Assembly (NCBI GenBank): GCA_003118195.1
Contig: BEXV01000115.1
Span: forward strand, 280,773 to 306,694
Origin: Hemicentrotus pulcherrimus
Taxonomy: Eukaryota > Echinodermata > Echinoidea > Camarodonta > Strongylocentrotidae
Direction of reading: 5' to 3'
Length of the DNA stretch: 25,922 bases
A program made the position numbers and the translations under genes. Shown piece by piece: positions 23,337 to 25,922 of this stretch (position 1 is its first letter; each line of letters starts with the position of its first letter). The notes below the pieces were generated by a model. It saw only the letters and a list, made by a program, of their open reading frames with translations, had not been told where the DNA came from and searched no databases.

Positions 23337-23410
23337 TATAGGAACTCAGTGTCATTTTGCTCTGGTTCATAACATTACAAACCAGAGCAAATGACAACTG
23401 AGTTCCTATA
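23337..23410. repeat. Hairpin 1: near-perfect 31-bp inverted repeat
   Basis: The left arm at 23337-23367 starts TATAGGAACTCAGT and ends GCTCTGGTT; the right arm at 23380-23410 is its complement with about one small mismatch region (TGTCATTTT against TTGTCATTT). The loop is 12 nt. Transcribed, it would form a microRNA-precursor-sized hairpin. Confidence 0.92.
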
Positions 23411-23412
23411 CA

Positions 23413-23511
23413 TAGCGTCCCAGAAAAAAAAACGAAACCGAGAATTATTGATGTTTTATCATAACTTAATTACAATTAATTCTCGGTTTCGTTTTTTCTG
23501 GGACGCGCTAT
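23413..23511. repeat. Hairpin 2: strong inverted repeat of about 35 bp
   Basis: The left arm at 23413-23448 reads TAGCGTCCCAG, an A-run, then CGAAACCGAGAATTA. The right arm at about 23475-23511 is its complement, TTAATTCTCGGTTTCG, a T-run, then CTGGGACGCGCTA. Differences are an extra GC and the length of the A/T run. The loop is about 26 nt. Confidence 0.92.
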
Positions 23512-23664
23512 AAGAAGTCTATTTATTCAGATGGTCATATCTCAGCCAATACCTAACATATTCAATTGGTTTTTTTAGATATTTGGACATTATTTTTGAT
23601 GCTCTTTCGGAAAATAAAGTTCAATTTGAAAAATTCTAAAAGTAGTTTTTTGAGGACGTCACAC

Positions 23665-24412
23665 CTCACCACTCTATACCTCACGGTATATATACGCCCT
23701 TTTTTATGTTCTACACAATCCCATCCCTAATTGCATTCACCTCCTTTAATGATTCAGTTCCATGATTAGAATTTGCAAGAAACGTAGATACAAAAGGATA
23801 AAGAAAAGGGGCACCGAGAGACAGGTCACAATGCAATCTGGCAGACCAGCCTATACTGACATTTTGGAAAGTATCGTGTGCATAGAGAGAGAGAGAGAGA
23901 GAGGAGGAAAGAGAGAGTGAGAGAGCAATAACGATTTCATTTAATTTTTATGAAATTCATGGATTACCATAGAAATATATCAAACCTTGAATTATATCAG
24001 GGCTTGGCAAAACATATTAATCTTATCATTCCCCTTTATCTTGTCTTGTGAAATCAATATTTAAACAATTTACTATAATCTTGAACCGTACAGGCGATAG
24101 TTTGAGTTGTGAACAACCACATTTGGGTGGATCTGTATTTGGGTATATTATAGGCAATCTCTATTATCCTTCATGCATAATGTTGTCTATCTGGCTAATA
24201 CCCGCAAAACCGTCCAGTCGAAGTTTAAAGGTATAAAATGTTCTGCGGTTTTTAAAGTAAAATATTTTTCATGTTATTACTTTTTAGACAAGACACATAT
24301 TACTTAATTATCATGAGTTAATATAATGCCAAAATTCCGTATAAAGATGGTCCAAATGCTGGTTAATGTTAGATCATATAACTTAAAAAGTGACACTTAC
24401 CAATGGGCACTA
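23665..24412. other. Non-coding DNA with a GA microsatellite
   Basis: A GA-rich run lies at about 23886-23926. Otherwise AT-rich sequence without a supported gene. Confidence 0.55.
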
Positions 24413-24485
24413 GCGCATCGACTTGGATCCGAACCCGGGTCACCGGATTACGAGACCACTGCTCTACCAAATGAGCTATCGCGCC
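24413..24485 (-). pseudogene. Degenerate tRNA-Thr(CGT)-like sequence, pseudogene or SINE head
   Basis: On the minus strand the sequence begins GGCGCGA and has an A box, TAGCTCATTTGG, a D arm closing GCTC/GAGC, an anticodon-loop-like CTCGTAA (CGT, threonine), and a B box, GGTTCGGATCC, at 24425-24435. The length of 73 nt suits a tRNA. However, the anticodon stem has mismatches at its ends, the T stem pairs at only three of five positions and the acceptor stem at about three. A TTTTT follows about 25 bases downstream. It is most likely a decayed tRNA or a tRNA-derived SINE rather than a working tRNA. Confidence 0.6.
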
Positions 24486-25222
24486 TTAACTATTGAACTT
24501 AAGATTAAAAATAAACTGAGACATTCACAAAAGATACTTTGCTTTTAAAATCAAAAAATTTATTGTCCATGTATTTTTTGTAGGCATTGATTTCTCCAAA
24601 TCCTGGTTAATGACTTACCTTTACGATTCTCTCTGATAATCCTATGTTTAGGCGAGCGAGGAGAAGACATATTCCTTTACTTTATCAGATTGAGCCCAAA
24701 AGATAATAAACCCGTATGTAGAATCCTTATAATAATGTCATTTATATCTTTGTTTGTAGATGAAAATCTCTTAAGAGCCAAGAAAGAAGAAAAAAGTGAT
24801 CAATTCTTTGTTTCCGTGGCAACGTAAAGATGTGACTAACGTAGGAGGTGATAGTGACGCATGATAATATTATTGGAGGTATTCAGTAAACCGTCTGTTG
24901 GGAGCCAGAAAGGCGTAAACTCATACACTTTAATACACGATCAACGCCCTTCTGCTCATATGAACAGACGAAACTATCTGTTATAAATATCTGGGCGACA
25001 ATTTCCCAATATCATGAAATATATAATATGAAGGTTACCAGTTTTAGAGTGCAGAAGGAGAAAAGCCTTTAACAATTCGAAAGGTCACTGGTGTGAATAA
25101 ACACGGTCAGAATACTCGAGTAATCTTTACACCTGAAAAATGGAATCGAAAACATTACACCTAATACTTAGAAACAACTAGTAGGTTTCGTACCTAGAAA
25201 GTTCAATTTAGTTCTTTGGCCC
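24486..25222. other. Non-coding DNA, nothing recognised
   Basis: AT-rich sequence. A splice-acceptor-like TTTGTAG occurs near 24760, but the frame after it stops within a few codons. Confidence 0.5.
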
Positions 25223-25273
25223 GGGAACTGGGAGTGCTAGGGGAGGTGGGGGGGGGGCACTAATCAGAGGAAC
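25223..25273 (+). repeat. G-run repeat, second copy of the 11800 family
   Basis: A GGGAGGTGGGGGGGGGGCACTAAT-like stretch shares the G-run plus CACTAAT motif with the minus strand at 11800-11830. The similarity outside the motif is weak. Confidence 0.35.
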
Positions 25274-25881
25274 TCGTATTTATAATGGACCTCAAAATTG
25301 GAGGAATTTCGATTATTTGATAGTTAACTTAATCATAAATCATATATATACAAATAGTCGTATTTACCCAGGGTAGTAGTAGTATTAAGTTGCTTTATAC
25401 AGAGCAAACTAATTTCTAATTCATTTTCACATGATATAATCAATGTCAGACAATAATAAACGTAATGATATAACAGAAATGAGCATTGAAATATCATTAA
25501 CATTGTTTTTTAGTCATTGTAAAGCAAAATTATTTGGTTACAGGAAATGAAAAAACGAACCTTCTTGTAAGCAATCATTGTTAGGTGTAGGTTCGCACAA
25601 TAATAATTGAACGTTATACATTTGAAAACAATTACGGGATAAAAAAAACATGACAAACAATTAACGAGACAAAAAAAATAAAAAAATCAGAAACAGTAGC
25701 AGGATGGCAAGATGAGGATGATACAAAAAGAAAATAAGAACGAGAGAGTGGCAAACAGTGGGTTATCCTGTTCAAGCTCTTTTTGGTTTGTTATTATTGT
25801 ATATTGTTGTATATAGGAAGCTTGTCGAATAAAAAAAAATTAAAAATCAAAGGAGAAAACAGCAAAAAGAGAAAAAGAATA
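25274..25881. other. Non-coding DNA, A-rich
   Basis: AT-rich with several short A-runs after 25640. No gene recognised. Confidence 0.5.
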
Positions 25882-25922
25882 CAGAGAGAGGAGGTAGAGG
25901 GAGAGAGAGAGAGAGAGAGAGA
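25882..25922. repeat. GA microsatellite at the window end
   Basis: An imperfect GA repeat becomes pure (GA)n from about 25900 and runs off the end of the window. Confidence 0.92.

Larger units (their letters stand above)
23273..23664. mobile_element. Nested fold-back element (MITE-like)
   Basis: Outer inverted arms lie at about 23273-23328 and 23609-23664. The left arm reads GTGACATCATAAAAATC, then TTAGAATG and TTGAACTTTATTT; the right arm is its imperfect complement, AAATAAAGTTCAATTTGA, ATTCTAAAAG and GACGTCAC. Two far better preserved hairpins sit inside, off-centre. This suggests an old MITE that received one or two younger palindromic insertions (inference). There is no coding capacity. 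Confidence 0.7.

Noticed and set aside
1..25922. CRISPR arrays, bacterial operons or prophage
   Set aside because: Spliced exons, microsatellites and MITE-like repeats show eukaryotic DNA. The minisatellite at 1-162 has no spacers.

Overview
The window is eukaryotic, AT-rich and mostly non-coding. The one gene I recognise is the 3' part of a neuropeptide precursor gene on the + strand, in two exons (18049-18403 and 19410-20095) with clean splice sites. The joined reading frame, 346 residues before the stop, encodes an acidic spacer followed by fifteen related copies of a G-A-M-E-P-L-x-(A/S)-G-F core, separated by dibasic KK, KKR or KR sites. The core resembles starfish myorelaxant peptide (SMP) and so the pedal peptide/orcokinin (PP/OK) family of neuropeptides. 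This, together with abundant CT/GA microsatellites and many small fold-back repeats, suggests an echinoderm, most likely a sea urchin (inference). The exon with the start codon and signal peptide was not found; it lies upstream, inside or outside the window.

Layout. 1-330: a 23-bp minisatellite and CT arrays. 330-7515: mainly unique non-coding DNA with a TTG/TTC array, a CT-rich tract and an 18-bp tandem duplication. 7516-7673: two copies of a roughly 37-bp block. 8900-9082: CA, TCTA, CG and CT arrays. 11523-11554: a run of 32 T. 11800-11885: a dispersed repeat fragment with a C/G run, resembling a second site near 25240. 12673-12740: a degenerate tRNA-like sequence. 14460-15066: CT arrays and an alternating purine-pyrimidine tract. 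15480-15640: a weak promoter candidate. 16406-16955: a divergent inverted-repeat element, MITE-like. 18049-20095: the neuropeptide exons, followed by a 3' UTR and an AATAAA at 20685. 22769-22985: purine-rich tract. 23273-23664: a nested fold-back element containing two strong hairpins. 24413-24485: a degenerate tRNA-Thr-like sequence on the minus strand. 25882-25922: a GA array running off the end.

Functional logic. The only inferable function is secretion of a family of peptides: the precursor would enter the secretory pathway and be cut at dibasic sites by prohormone convertases. Two C-terminal copies carry Gly before Lys-Arg, which predicts amidated forms. Nearly all other open frames are chance products of simple repeats, or begin at TTG, and are not annotated.
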